Source: Hymenobacter aerilatus
GTDB lineage: Bacteria > Bacteroidota > Bacteroidia > Cytophagales > Hymenobacteraceae
Direction: 5' to 3'
Assembly (NCBI RefSeq): GCF_022921095.1
Contig: NZ_CP095053.1
Location: 4,196,501 to 4,260,500, forward strand
DNA length: 64,000 nt
Below the pieces are notes generated by a model. That model was not told where the DNA came from. It saw only the letters and a program-made list of their open reading frames with translations, and searched no databases. The first letter of the stretch is position 1. Each line of letters opens with the position of its first letter. Made by a program: the position numbers and the translations under genes. Of this stretch, positions 51,646 through 60,528 are shown one piece after another.

Positions 51646-53280
51646 ATGCATTCCTTTCTTACTCGTTGGTCCAACTCTCCCTGGTTTGAACGGATAGTAG
51701 TTGGTTTATTTTTTGGCTTACTGCTGCTGTTAGGTCTGTACGTTTACCGCGACTACGGCGTATCGTGGGACGAGCCGGTAGACCGGGACAATGGCGCTGT
51801 TAACCTGAAGTATGTGTTGGAGCGAGTGGCACCACAACTTATTCATCAGCAACGCACGACGTATGCTTCCATCCCGCCTCTCACCAATTATCCTGATAAT
51901 GACCATGGTGTAGCTTTTGAACTACCCTTGGCAGTGCTGGGAGTACTCGTTGCCCGTGGTGATTCGGCGGCCTATTATCACCTGCGCCACCTGTCAATAT
52001 TTTGTGTGTTCTGGGTGGGCTGTTGGGCCTTATATGGGTTGGCACGACACTATTTTGGCAGTTGGCTTTGGGCGCTGTTTGCTGTAGGTCTGCTTGTGCT
52101 CTCTCCCCGCTTTTTCGCTGAGGCCTTCTTCAATGGCAAAGACATTGTGTTCATGGCCTGCTTCATAGTAGCAATGTTTACCCTAGCTCGGCTACTGGTC
52201 TGCGCTACGGTAATACGTGCTACACTGCATGCACTGGCTACTGCCGTGGCAATTGATGTACGGGTACCGGGTTTATTAATCGTAGGCTTTACGGTCGCAC
52301 TATTGGCTTGGCAACTGCTGCTACGTCCTTCCAAAAGGCTACTATCCCTGGGGTTGCTATACGTCCTGCTGACTACTGTGTTCATGGTTATTGGCTGGCC
52401 TTTTCTATGGGATGCGCCCATCGCTAACTTTTTGTGGTCTTACCAGCACCTGAGTCATTACCCATGGCAAGGGCAGAATCTATACTTCGGACAGCTCATT
52501 GATAGTCAAGTACCCTGGCATTATCTGCCTGTTTGGATACTTATCACAACTCCTACCCCCTATCTGTTGGCCGCACTGCTTGGCGTAGCTGTAAGTGGCC
52601 GCCGTTTAGCAAGGCAGCGCTTCGCCCAGATAGAGCTTGTTGGCTACCTTACCCTTCTAGTGGTGAGCTGGTTGCTGGTTCCGGTAGTGCTGGTAATTAT
52701 TTTGCGCTCTAGATTTTACGATGGTTGGCGGCACTTATATTTTATATACCCCGCGCTAGTACTAGTAGCTGTGCAGGGTATTCGCTGGCTGGTACAAGCA
52801 ACCCGTCGGCCTCACCCCGCGCGCTACTTGGCTCTGGGTGTTCTACTGCTAAGCGCTGTTGAGACGATGCGTACAGCCATCCGCATGGTACAAATGCACC
52901 CTTTTCAGCAAGTATATTTCAGCTTCATACCCGCACAAATGGCAGAACGCCTTTTTGAGCGCGATTATTGGGGCCTGAGCTATTACCAGGGCTTACAATG
53001 GTTATTACGCCATCATCACAGTGCAGAACTCCTATCTGTTAGTGCCCCAGTGGTTACTCCCGTCGTTGCAAATAGCCTGTTATTTACTACCTCCAAGCAA
53101 GCGCGTCTTGCTATTCACCGAGAGCCGCAGAAAGGCCGATTTTTCATTACTAACTACCGCTGGCATCCCCAGCCGTATGCCGATAGCCTGGGCCAGGAAA
53201 TCTACTCTATTCGGGCAGAAGGCATTACAATCTTGTCCATCTTTGACCGAGAAGCTTCTCCTACCCGTAGCGCACCGTAG
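51646..53280 (+). CDS. polytopic GT-C/PMT-like glycosyltransferase, tandem copy 2
   Basis: A 544-residue paralogue of the preceding gene with the same layout: YRDYGVSWDEPVDR, DNDHGVAFELPLAVLG, FAEAFFNGKDIVF and IDVRVPGLLIVG. The ATG at 51646 follows the upstream stop with no gap. Overall identity to copy 1 is moderate, but the C-terminus (YRWHPQPYADSLG to FDREA) is almost identical. The pair may act as two partners or on two acceptors. Confidence 0.8.
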   Translation: MHSFLTRWSNSPWFERIVVGLFFGLLLLLGLYVYRDYGVSWDEPVDRDNGAVNLKYVLERVAPQLIHQQRTTYASIPPLTNYPDNDHGVAFELPLAVLGVLVARGDSAAYYHLRHLSIFCVFWVGCWALYGLARHYFGSWLWALFAVGLLVLSPRFFAEAFFNGKDIVFMACFIVAMFTLARLLVCATVIRATLHALATAVAIDVRVPGLLIVGFTVALLAWQLLLRPSKRLLSLGLLYVLLTTVFMVIGWPFLWDAPIANFLWSYQHLSHYPWQGQNLYFGQLIDSQVPWHYLPVWILITTPTPYLLAALLGVAVSGRRLARQRFAQIELVGYLTLLVVSWLLVPVVLVIILRSRFYDGWRHLYFIYPALVLVAVQGIRWLVQATRRPHPARYLALGVLLLSAVETMRTAIRMVQMHPFQQVYFSFIPAQMAERLFERDYWGLSYYQGLQWLLRHHHSAELLSVSAPVVTPVVANSLLFTTSKQARLAIHREPQKGRFFITNYRWHPQPYADSLGQEIYSIRAEGITILSIFDREASPTRSAP

Positions 53281-53350
53281 CCATTCTCCTACGATCTTTG
53301 TTGTCGAAGCGCGTGCATAATTCACTCGTTTCCCGCTAGCTTTTTCGCCG

Positions 53351-54529
53351 ATGCCTTTATTTGAAGTACACAACTCGCAGCAGGTACGCCAGTTTTTGGA
53401 GTTACCCGTCCGCCTTTACCAGCAGTATCCACAGTGGATCTCGCCGCTCGACAACGAGATTGAAGCGGTCTTCGACCCTAAAAAAAACCGCTTGCTGCGC
53501 GAGGGTAAAGGGGAAGTGGTACGCTGGATTCTCACTGACGACACGGGAACTGTAATTGGTCGGGTGGCGGCCTTCACCAATAGCACCCTACCCCAAGAAA
53601 TACCCAATCTGCCGGTAGGCGGCATGGGCTTCTTCGAGTGCATTGATGATCAGCAAGCTGCCAACACGCTCTTTGACGCATGTCGCACGTGGCTGGAGGC
53701 CCGCGGCATGGCGGCGATAGATGGCCCCATTAACTTCGGGGAGCGGGACCGATTCTGGGGGTTGCTGGTGGATGGCTTCACGGAACCCAACTACGGCATG
53801 TTCTTTCATCCGCCCTACTACCAGCAACTCTTTGAGCAGTACGGGTTTCAGGTGTATTTTAAGCAGTACACCTACGATATTCCGACGGATATTAAGCTAC
53901 ATCCCAACTTTGCCAAGGTAGCCGACCGCTACACCCGCGAGGAGCCCGATTACCGCTTCACTTACGCCGATGCCAGCGACCCAGAGAAGCTAGCGCGTGA
54001 TTTTCAGCACGTGTACTCCCTTGCCTGGGCGCGGCACTCTGGCGTGAGCGGTATGTCGCTGGATCAGGCGCGCAATATTGTGCGTGAGATGAAACCCGTG
54101 CTGGATGAGCGCCTGCTATGGTTCATCTACTACCGCGATGAGGCCGTAGGATTTTTTATCTCCCTACCCGAGCTGAATCAGATTTTCAAGCACGTGGGCC
54201 GCAAGCTAGATACGCTGGGCAAGCTGCGTTTTTTGTGGGAAAAATATCAGTACCAGCGCAGTCAACCCAAAAAGGCGTTCGGGGTAATTTTTGGGGTAGT
54301 ACCCGAGCACCAAGGCAAAGGCGCTGAGTCAGCCATGATTGTGCATGCGCAGTCTGTATACCAGGCTGCTGGTTACACTAGCCTGGAAATGAACTGGATT
54401 GGCGATTTTAACCCGCGCATGATGGCCGTGTGCCGCTCCATTGGCGCCCGTATCGTGAAGACCCACATCACTTACCGCCTCCTTTTCGACGAAAACCGTC
54501 CCTTCGAGCGCTGCCCCATTATTAGGTGA
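53351..54529 (+). CDS. GNAT-like N-acetyltransferase-fold protein
   Basis: The 392-residue protein has an N-terminal domain (PLFEVHNSQQVRQFLELPVR) and a C-terminal GNAT-like region with the acetyl-CoA loop pattern VIFGVVPEHQGKGAESAMIV (~315-335), followed by LEMNWIGDFNPRMMAVCRSI. The size matches the large conserved GNAT group of unknown role in Bacteroidota. The substrate is unknown. Its stop abuts the 98-bp inverted repeat shared with convergent coaE. Confidence 0.8.
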   Translation: MPLFEVHNSQQVRQFLELPVRLYQQYPQWISPLDNEIEAVFDPKKNRLLREGKGEVVRWILTDDTGTVIGRVAAFTNSTLPQEIPNLPVGGMGFFECIDDQQAANTLFDACRTWLEARGMAAIDGPINFGERDRFWGLLVDGFTEPNYGMFFHPPYYQQLFEQYGFQVYFKQYTYDIPTDIKLHPNFAKVADRYTREEPDYRFTYADASDPEKLARDFQHVYSLAWARHSGVSGMSLDQARNIVREMKPVLDERLLWFIYYRDEAVGFFISLPELNQIFKHVGRKLDTLGKLRFLWEKYQYQRSQPKKAFGVIFGVVPEHQGKGAESAMIVHAQSVYQAAGYTSLEMNWIGDFNPRMMAVCRSIGARIVKTHITYRLLFDENRPFERCPIIR

Positions 54530-54531
54530 GT

Positions 54532-54629
54532 GGTGAATAGTGAAGTTGTGAGATGGTAAAGGCTGCTGTCATCCTGCGCTTGCGCAGGATGACAGCAGCC
54601 TTTACCATCTCACAACTTCACTATTCACC
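54532..54629. repeat. 98-bp inverted repeat with perfect 48-bp arms overlapping coaE
   Basis: Arms 54532-54579 and 54582-54629 are perfectly complementary with a TT loop. The inner part has GCTGTCATCCTGCGC (related to the TCATCCTGAGC core) and the outer part has AGTGAAGTTGTGA (shared with 16947-17064). The right arm encodes the last codons and stop of coaE. It also serves as a bidirectional terminator for the convergent genes. Confidence 0.93.
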
Positions 54630-55198
54630 TCCAGTACCTGAGGAATGAGCAAGTGTTGATCATCGTTGTAAATCACAAAGTCAGCGCGTTGGAGCTTTTC
54701 TTCCTCACTGAGTTGCTTGCTGATGATGGCCTGCACATCCTGGGCGGTGCGGTGCGGGTCGCGGCGCAGCACGCGGGCCTCGCGAATGGGCTGCGGGGCG
54801 AATACTGTGATGATACGATCGAGTTGCCGGTAGGCACCCGACTCGTACAGCAATGCTGCTTCTTTTAGCACGTAGGCGTGGCCATCCTGGGCCTGCCGGG
54901 CAGTCCACTCGGCAAAGTCGCGGCCCACGTGGGGGTGCACCAGGGCATTGAGTCGGGCCAGTTGGGTAGGGTCGTGGAAAGCCAGCCGGGCCAGGTAGGG
55001 CCGATCGAGTTGGCCAGTAGCATCGAAGGTAGCGGCTCCAAAGGCAGCTTGCAACTCCGCTCGTAGGGCTGGGTCGTGGGCCATTACCCATTTGGCGCGG
55101 GCGTCTGAGTCGTATACGGGTACGCCCAGCACCTCAAACAGGCGGCATACCACACTTTTACCGGACCCAATACCACCGGTAATTCCGATCTTTTTCAT
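54602..55198 (-). CDS. coaE: dephospho-CoA kinase
   Basis: It catalyses the last step of coenzyme A synthesis. The ATG at 55198 gives 198 residues with P-loop GITGGIGSGKSVVCRLF (5-21), VYDSDARAKWVM, and LVHPHVGRDF. Its start overlaps the stop of the ybbR-like gene by 4 bases (ATGA), so they are coupled. The final residues (VNSEVVRW) and stop are encoded by the arm of the 54532-54629 inverted repeat, so this C-terminus was probably set by repeat insertion. Confidence 0.96.
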   Translation of the reverse strand: MKKIGITGGIGSGKSVVCRLFEVLGVPVYDSDARAKWVMAHDPALRAELQAAFGAATFDATGQLDRPYLARLAFHDPTQLARLNALVHPHVGRDFAEWTARQAQDGHAYVLKEAALLYESGAYRQLDRIITVFAPQPIREARVLRRDPHRTAQDVQAIISKQLSEEEKLQRADFVIYNDDQHLLIPQVLEVNSEVVRW

Positions 55199-56160
55199 TC
55201 GCGTACCATCGATACTTTCACCTGCGACGTGATGATGCGTGCCCCACGTGCCTGCTCTGGCGTTTCTACCAGCATCGGCGTCAGCACAGAATCGGGCCCT
55301 ATCAGTTGCCCAAAGTACAGGGCCACGCGCAGGCGCTGCAGATCTAGGGCGGCCGTGTCTTCCGGGAAGCTCTGGAGCTGCACCTGCACCGTGGCCGGCT
55401 GTAGCCGAAACCGCCGCTGCACCGGAAAATCGCGTAGTTCGGGGGTAGTCCACACCGGCACGGTTACGACGGGCCGAGGGCGCAGCCGCACGCGCACATC
55501 ACGCACGTTGATTTTCACCCTCTCCGGTCCGCCAATGGGTACGCTGATGCTGCCGGAACTGCTGCCTGCCGGCGCCTGAGGTAAATGCACAGGGTAGGGA
55601 CTCGCCAGCGCATTCACAATACTGGCGGGTCCTTCAAACGAAATACTAGCTGGCTCAAACTGTGCCGCGTAAGGCAGTGCCGAGCCATCGGCGGCGCGGC
55701 TGAGGGTAAGCGGTACGCGTCGCCGCACCAACCTATCAAACTCAATCCAAAGCGTATCACTGAGCAGGTAGTTGAGCTGCAAGCCATCCATGGCATTTTG
55801 CAGCGCTGGCCGCAAGGCCGACGAAAGTACGTAACGCTGCCTAGGCAGGCGCGTCAGGCGTACTTCGGCGGGACGTACGTCGGGCATAATGTTCTTGCGC
55901 AGCAGCTTCCAGCCCCTACCCGTCACGTTCACCGCTACCTCCGGGGGTAGCTCTTGCACAGGCACATAGCGGGCTGCATCATATACCCACTCCACAGGGT
56001 AGGAAATGCGCGTGGTGTAGGTTTTGTTGAGCGCATTGAGCAGCCAGATGGTAGACGCCGCTAGAAAACACACCAGCACCGGCCGCCAATAGCCTTGCTC
56101 CGACCCATAGAAGGGACGGGCAAACCAAAACAGCAGACGTTGGGGGCGGGAGGTTTTCAA
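55195..56160 (-). CDS. YbbR/CdaR-like domain protein
   Basis: The 321-residue protein has a single N-terminal membrane segment (~27-44) and an extracytoplasmic region with YbbR-like repeats (VNVTGRGWKLLRKN; ISFEGPASIVNAL; VPIGGPERVKINV). In Firmicutes CdaR of this type regulates the di-AMP cyclase; no cdaA is present here, so the role is open. The start appears to be TTG 56160. It lies between yajC and coaE, a common Bacteroidota order. Confidence 0.85.
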   Translation of the reverse strand: MKTSRPQRLLFWFARPFYGSEQGYWRPVLVCFLAASTIWLLNALNKTYTTRISYPVEWVYDAARYVPVQELPPEVAVNVTGRGWKLLRKNIMPDVRPAEVRLTRLPRQRYVLSSALRPALQNAMDGLQLNYLLSDTLWIEFDRLVRRRVPLTLSRAADGSALPYAAQFEPASISFEGPASIVNALASPYPVHLPQAPAGSSSGSISVPIGGPERVKINVRDVRVRLRPRPVVTVPVWTTPELRDFPVQRRFRLQPATVQVQLQSFPEDTAALDLQRLRVALYFGQLIGPDSVLTPMLVETPEQARGARIITSQVKVSMVRE

Positions 56161-56273
56161 GATGGTTTTAGTTAGTGGCTTTTGGTCGTTTGCTCCTGTT
56201 TAGCGCACCACAAAGGACTTTGCCAACTGCTACCAGAACCAAGAACAAACAACTAAAAACCGCAGAAAACAAC

Positions 56274-56561
56274 TTAAATCTGCCGGGCAATGGCCGTGCG
56301 GTCAAACGTGAGGCGGGTGCCTTTGTCTACCTCTATTACGACGGAATTCTCGGCCACGTCTACGATTTTGCCGTGCAGCCCTCCAATGGTCACCACATTG
56401 GCGCCTTTTGTGAGCGAATCGCGCAGGACTTTAGCTTCTTTAGCCCGCTTCTGCTGCGGCCGAATCATGAAGAAGTACAGCACCACAAACATGGCGCCTA
56501 GTAGCAGAAACTGGGTCATGCCCCCGCCAGCGGGGGCTTGGAGTAAAAGAGTAAGCAGCAT
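56274..56561 (-). CDS. yajC: preprotein translocase subunit YajC
   Basis: The 95-residue protein has one membrane segment (~14-32; QFLLLGAMFVVLYFFMIRPQ) ending in the YajC signature MIRPQQKRAKE, then TKGANVVTIGGLHGKIVDV. YajC associates with SecDF in protein export. Length and start (ATG 56561) are normal. It lies in the DUF1573-yajC-ybbR-coaE block. Confidence 0.96.
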   Translation of the reverse strand: MLLTLLLQAPAGGGMTQFLLLGAMFVVLYFFMIRPQQKRAKEAKVLRDSLTKGANVVTIGGLHGKIVDVAENSVVIEVDKGTRLTFDRTAIARQI

Positions 56562-56596
56562 ATGGAGAAGTAAAAAAGGACAACAGCACTAACAGA

Positions 56597-56656
56597 CGGG
56601 AAGCCGCCCGGGCTGTAGGCATAGTACGTATACTTTCCTACCCAGACGGCTTCCCG
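56597..56656. terminator. hairpin between the DUF1573 gene and yajC
   Basis: CGGGAAGCCG (56597-56606) pairs with CGGCTTCCCG (56647-56656). No T-run follows on the minus strand, so it may attenuate expression or serve as a partial terminator. Confidence 0.45.
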
Positions 56657-56676
56657 CACTAGCGTGCCAGAAAAGA

Positions 56677-57201
56677 CTATCGTACGGGACCGTTAGCGCC
56701 GTCTGACAGGATATTGGCTTTGATGGCAATCTGAGTGATGCTGGGCTGGGTGTTGGCCCGAACGGCTATCTGCTTGTTCTGCATCCCGGTTTTACCGTGG
56801 CTGTCGAACTGCACTTGCATGGTGCCTTTGGCACCGGGTGCTACGGGTTCTTTGGTCCACTCGGGGGTAGTGCAGCCGCAGCTGGCCTGGGCATTCTCAA
56901 TCACCAGCGGTGATTTGCCGGTGTTCGTAAACTCGAAGGTGTGCTTTACCACGTCGCCAGGCTTGATGTCGCCAAAGTCAAACTCCTGCTCCGTGAAAGT
57001 CATTACTGGCGCGTTGGGATTTGGCGCTTCTGTTTCACCCATCACGTTGGGGTTGTCCACGGTGGGGTTGGCGGCAGCGTTGGCATCGGCGGCGGCCGCA
57101 TTCATGCCCTCGGTGCCTACCTCAGTTGGCTTGTCTTGGCCGCAGGCTCCCATCAGTAGGGTAGCAGCCAGCAGCGCAGTTGAAAAAAAGGTGCGTTTCA
57201 T
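56677..57201 (-). CDS. DUF1573 lipoprotein
   Basis: The 174-residue lipoprotein has lipobox MGAC (Cys ~20), a low-complexity Asn/Ala linker (~30-60) and a DUF1573 immunoglobulin-like domain: FDFGDIKPGDVVKHTFEF, the CGCTTPEW motif with two Cys, and APGAKGTMQVQFDS. DUF1573 proteins are widespread in Bacteroidota beside yajC. The function is unknown; the location is periplasmic or outer membrane. Confidence 0.9.
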   Translation of the reverse strand: MKRTFFSTALLAATLLMGACGQDKPTEVGTEGMNAAAADANAAANPTVDNPNVMGETEAPNPNAPVMTFTEQEFDFGDIKPGDVVKHTFEFTNTGKSPLVIENAQASCGCTTPEWTKEPVAPGAKGTMQVQFDSHGKTGMQNKQIAVRANTQPSITQIAIKANILSDGANGPVR

Positions 57202-57310
57202 ACAGATAAAAAACAGCTGCTGGGCAGCTTACAAAGTAGCGTAAACTCAAAAATACGACTTTCTCCCGGCATTCGGCATTCAGACCAGCGCCGGCAAAAG
57301 CTGCGTATTG

Positions 57311-58312
57311 CTAGGCCAGATTATCAATGATAGTATGTGCAAACTCGCTGGTAGACGCTTTACCACCCAGGTCGCCGGTCAGCTTCTCAGGCTGTTGCAA
57401 AGTCTTGTTCAACGCGTCTTCAATACGGGTAGCATGGTCTTTCTCACCTAAGTGCTGCAGCATCATCAGGGCCGAACGCAGTAGGGCGGTAGGGTTGGCT
57501 TTGCCTTGACCCGCAATATCGGGGGCCGAGCCGTGCACGGCTTCAAAGATGGCCGCGTCGTCGCCCACATTGGCGCCTACCACTACGCCCAAGCCGCCTA
57601 CCAGGCCAGCACACAAGTCGGAGAGAATATCGCCAAACAGGTTGGTAGTCACCACTACATCGAACTGCTCAGGCCGAATCACCAGCTGCATGCACATGTT
57701 GTCGATGATTTTGTCCTCGTATGTGATATGCGGGTACTCAGCCGAAATTTCCTTACCAGCGTCCAGCATCAGCTTGCCGGCTAGTTTCAGGATGTTGGCT
57801 TTGTGTGCCAGCGTCACCTTCTTGCGACCGTGTTTATCGGCGTAGGCAAAAGCGGCACGCACAATCTTGTGGCAGCCCTCTACCGTCACGCGCGAAACAG
57901 AGTCGGCAATACCCAGGCGGTCGTCATAATACTCCAGACCCGAATAGAGGCCCTCAGTATTTTCCCGAAACAGTACCAAGTCCACGTTCTCGTAGCGCGA
58001 TTTGATGCCGGGCGTGGTTTGGGCCGGACGCACATTCTGGTACAGATTGTATTTCTGGCGCAGCGTGATGTTGATGCTGCGGAAGCCTTTGCCTACCGGC
58101 GTGGTGAGGGGGCCTTTCAGCGCCACACGGGTTTTGTCCAGCGAGTCGAGCAGGGCCTGGGGCAGCAGCTCGCCCGAAGCTTCGAAAGACGTCAGGCCGG
58201 CGTTGTGCTCTTCCCAGGTAACGGGCACCTGCGCCGCCGCAAAAATATCGGTTACAGCTTTCGTGATTTCGGGACCAATCCCGTCGCCGGGGATAAGAGT
58301 GACAGTGTGCAT
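57311..58312 (-). CDS. NAD-type isocitrate dehydrogenase
   Basis: The 333-residue beta-decarboxylating dehydrogenase starts MHTVTLIPGDGIGPEIT. The substrate-binding segment LFRENTEGLYSGLEYYDDRL and the IDH-type signature NLFGDILSDLCAGLVGGLGV favour NAD-isocitrate dehydrogenase over 3-isopropylmalate dehydrogenase, and the size matches. No leu genes are nearby. It lies between ytxH and the DUF1573 gene, inside an otherwise conserved nusB-to-coaE block, with inverted-repeat DNA upstream. Confidence 0.88.
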   Translation of the reverse strand: MHTVTLIPGDGIGPEITKAVTDIFAAAQVPVTWEEHNAGLTSFEASGELLPQALLDSLDKTRVALKGPLTTPVGKGFRSINITLRQKYNLYQNVRPAQTTPGIKSRYENVDLVLFRENTEGLYSGLEYYDDRLGIADSVSRVTVEGCHKIVRAAFAYADKHGRKKVTLAHKANILKLAGKLMLDAGKEISAEYPHITYEDKIIDNMCMQLVIRPEQFDVVVTTNLFGDILSDLCAGLVGGLGVVVGANVGDDAAIFEAVHGSAPDIAGQGKANPTALLRSALMMLQHLGEKDHATRIEDALNKTLQQPEKLTGDLGGKASTSEFAHTIIDNLA

Positions 58313-58417
58313 TAGAGAAGGTTAGGTTAGCATGGGTAGGGCACGCGGCCCGGCAAGCTGCCAGACCGGCCGGTGGTTAGCCGGATTACCTACCAGGTTA
58401 GGGGTAGACACAAAGAA

Positions 58418-58492
58418 ACAAAGGAGCGGATGAAGGAACGAGGAAGGCAGGCAGTCGTACCGGTTTCTCGTTCTTTCATCCACTCCTTTTGT
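58418..58492. repeat. imperfect inverted repeat between ytxH and icd
   Basis: Arms of 25-26 bases (58418-58442 and 58467-58492; one indel and two transitions) carry GGATGAA/GAACGAG words and enclose about 24 bases. Their composition resembles the GTGAA-word repeats. Confidence 0.7.
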
Positions 58493-58504
58493 AGGGTAGG
58501 GCGC

Positions 58505-58816
58505 TTAGATACCTTTGCGCGAGTTGATTTGATTGATTAGCTGGTCGACGTCGCCAAGCAGTTGTTCAGCCTTGGTTTTGGCGTCCTGAATCACGCGTTG
58601 ACCTTCCGATTTGGCCGACATTGGGCCGGCGTCTACCCGGCTGGTCACCAGGTTTTCGGTGAGGTCGGCCAGGGTTTCGCGGTAGCGCTCCAGCTGGTAG
58701 CTGAACCAGCTGCGCACTTCGCGGCCTTTTTCGGGGGCGTATAGCAGACCAAACACGGCGCCGGTGAGGGCACCGCCGGCAAAGCATAAAATACCAGTGG
58801 TGGTTTTGCTGCTCAT
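58505..58816 (-). CDS. YtxH-domain protein
   Basis: The 103-residue protein has an N-terminal hydrophobic segment with the YtxH pattern ILCFAGGALTGAVFGLLYAPEKGRE, followed by a long helix (~30-100) predicted to form a coiled coil. YtxH proteins are small stress-related membrane-associated proteins of unknown mechanism. It is downstream of nusB by 137 bp on the same strand. Confidence 0.88.
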   Translation of the reverse strand: MSSKTTTGILCFAGGALTGAVFGLLYAPEKGREVRSWFSYQLERYRETLADLTENLVTSRVDAGPMSAKSEGQRVIQDAKTKAEQLLGDVDQLINQINSRKGI

Positions 58817-58953
58817 ATCAGGTAAGGAATGGGAGTAGAAGGGTGGAAAAAGCGATGTTTTGCTTTCTGTTAGTACGAAAAACGTAAACTTAACGATGGG
58901 ATTACGACAAAAAACGTGCGCCCCTCGCTTTTTTTGGTTCTCCTCCGCAGAAT

Positions 58954-60141
58954 CTATTGGTTATCAAGCAGGCCCCTACCCGACTTGCGAATGGCGCCGC
59001 TAGCCGTGAGGTCCTGCGCCAGCTTGTCCAGGATGCCGTTCACGAACTGCTTGCTCTTGGGCGTGCTATACAGCTTGCTGATTTCAATGTACTCGTTGAT
59101 GGTCACCTTCACGGGAATGCTGCGGAACAGGTGCATCTCGCACAAGGCCATTTTCAGGATAATCTTATCCAACAGGGCCACGCGCTCTACATCCCAGTTC
59201 TGCACCGATTCGGCAATCAGCTTCTCGTACCGCTCGTCCTCGTCCAGGGTGTGACGGTAGAGCGTCTGGGCAAACTCCTTATCGTCCTGCCAGTTGGCCG
59301 ACAACGACATCAACTCCAGGTTCTCGTCGGCGGCTTCGTCCAGCATTTTCACTGTCTTCAGCGTCAGGTTTTTCACCACCGGGCGGTTTTCCTCCCAGTT
59401 CAGATCATCCTCTTCCAACTGGCGCGGCAGCTCTTCCCCCTTGAACACGTAGGTCTTATAGAGATACTTCAGAAACTCCTGGTCGGCGGCATAGTCGCCG
59501 GCCGGAGCGGCCAGGTAACTCAGCACCTCCGCATCCTGCTTTATTTCGTTGCGCCAAGCTGTGCGCAGGGCTTCCATCTCCTCCTCGCCGTTCCATAGCA
59601 GCTTGCGCCGGATGGTCAGGTCTTGGAGCTGCTTGTTGTTGATGAGCTTCTGGATGGCCTGGTTTTGCTCTAACCGGGTTGTGTCCAGCGGGGCGTCTTT
59701 GGGCGCCGTGAAGCGGCGGTTGCTGCGCTCCTGTTCCTCTTCCAGCACCCGCAGCAGCGCCGCCGGCAGGTTAAGCAGGTGAATATATTGGTCGTGAATG
59801 CTCTCGGCATTGTGCACCAGTTGGCCGCCATAGAAGTTGCCATCCTTAGTTTTCTGCTGCTGGTAGTACTTCATGGCGTCGCGCACGGCCTCGTGCACGT
59901 CGGCATCGTCGGGCTGCTGCTCCGGCTCGCTGCCGGTTTTGTGCCACTCCCGGAAGATAACTTCGGCCAGCTTGCGCTGCCCTTGTAGCTTACGCCGGTC
60001 CTGGGGCTCGGGCGAGTTCAAATCGGGCGCGAAGGCCTCCGCGATGCGGTCATTTGCCAACAAAAAATCAGATCCTACGGCCTGGTGGTAGGCGTACAGG
60101 GCCTGCATGACTTTAATGCGGAGCGTGCGTCGGTTGAGCAT
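58954..60141 (-). CDS. nusB: transcription antitermination factor NusB, extended form
   Basis: NusB binds boxA RNA with S10 to keep rRNA operons from terminating. This 395-residue protein is far longer than the usual ~140. The canonical start (MLNRRTLRIKVMQALYAYHQ) and the canonical C-terminal half (LLDKIILKMALCEMHLFRS; KVTINEYIEISKLYSTPKSK; FVNGILDKLAQD) are both present but are separated by about 250 residues of charged helical sequence. Such insertions are usual in Cytophagales. The ATG is at 60141. Confidence 0.93.
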   Translation of the reverse strand: MLNRRTLRIKVMQALYAYHQAVGSDFLLANDRIAEAFAPDLNSPEPQDRRKLQGQRKLAEVIFREWHKTGSEPEQQPDDADVHEAVRDAMKYYQQQKTKDGNFYGGQLVHNAESIHDQYIHLLNLPAALLRVLEEEQERSNRRFTAPKDAPLDTTRLEQNQAIQKLINNKQLQDLTIRRKLLWNGEEEMEALRTAWRNEIKQDAEVLSYLAAPAGDYAADQEFLKYLYKTYVFKGEELPRQLEEDDLNWEENRPVVKNLTLKTVKMLDEAADENLELMSLSANWQDDKEFAQTLYRHTLDEDERYEKLIAESVQNWDVERVALLDKIILKMALCEMHLFRSIPVKVTINEYIEISKLYSTPKSKQFVNGILDKLAQDLTASGAIRKSGRGLLDNQ

Positions 60142-60528
60142 TGTATGAAAATAAAATCAGCACCATTTATGCTGATCTTGATGAGATGGAGAAGCTGAGC
60201 GAAAAGCGGGGTAGGGTTGGTATCTTTGGGCGGTGAACTGCCCGGAGCAACTAACGCAACGCCTACCCAAATCGTGCGGCCATCTGCTCCCAGCGTAGGG
60301 TAGCAAATGTACATAACGTGGAGGTAGGGGCACCCCGCAATTCGGGCGCAAAAGTACCGTTTTTTTCTGAGCAAGGCTAGTCTACGCGTATCTTTCCTAG
60401 CTGTTTAGGAGTTTGGCAGCTAGCTGATTAGCACCCGTTCTATGTCAATTAGTCCACATCCCGAAAACCGTTTGCCTGCTTTTTAACTTTCTATTACTCA
60501 AACTGCTAAACCACTTCCCTCCTATCCC
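60142..60528. other. 387-bp divergent gap (nusB/ABC exporter)
   Basis: No convincing gene is seen. Several TAnnTTTG-like boxes lie here: TATCTTTG on the plus strand (60221-60228), and TACATTTG (60304-60311) and TACTTTTG (60349-60356) on the minus strand. None has a clearly spaced -33 element. Confidence 0.45.

Noticed and set aside
60075..60374. Minus-strand 99-codon frame upstream of nusB
   Set aside because: It overlaps the nusB start, has no motif, and covers candidate promoter boxes.
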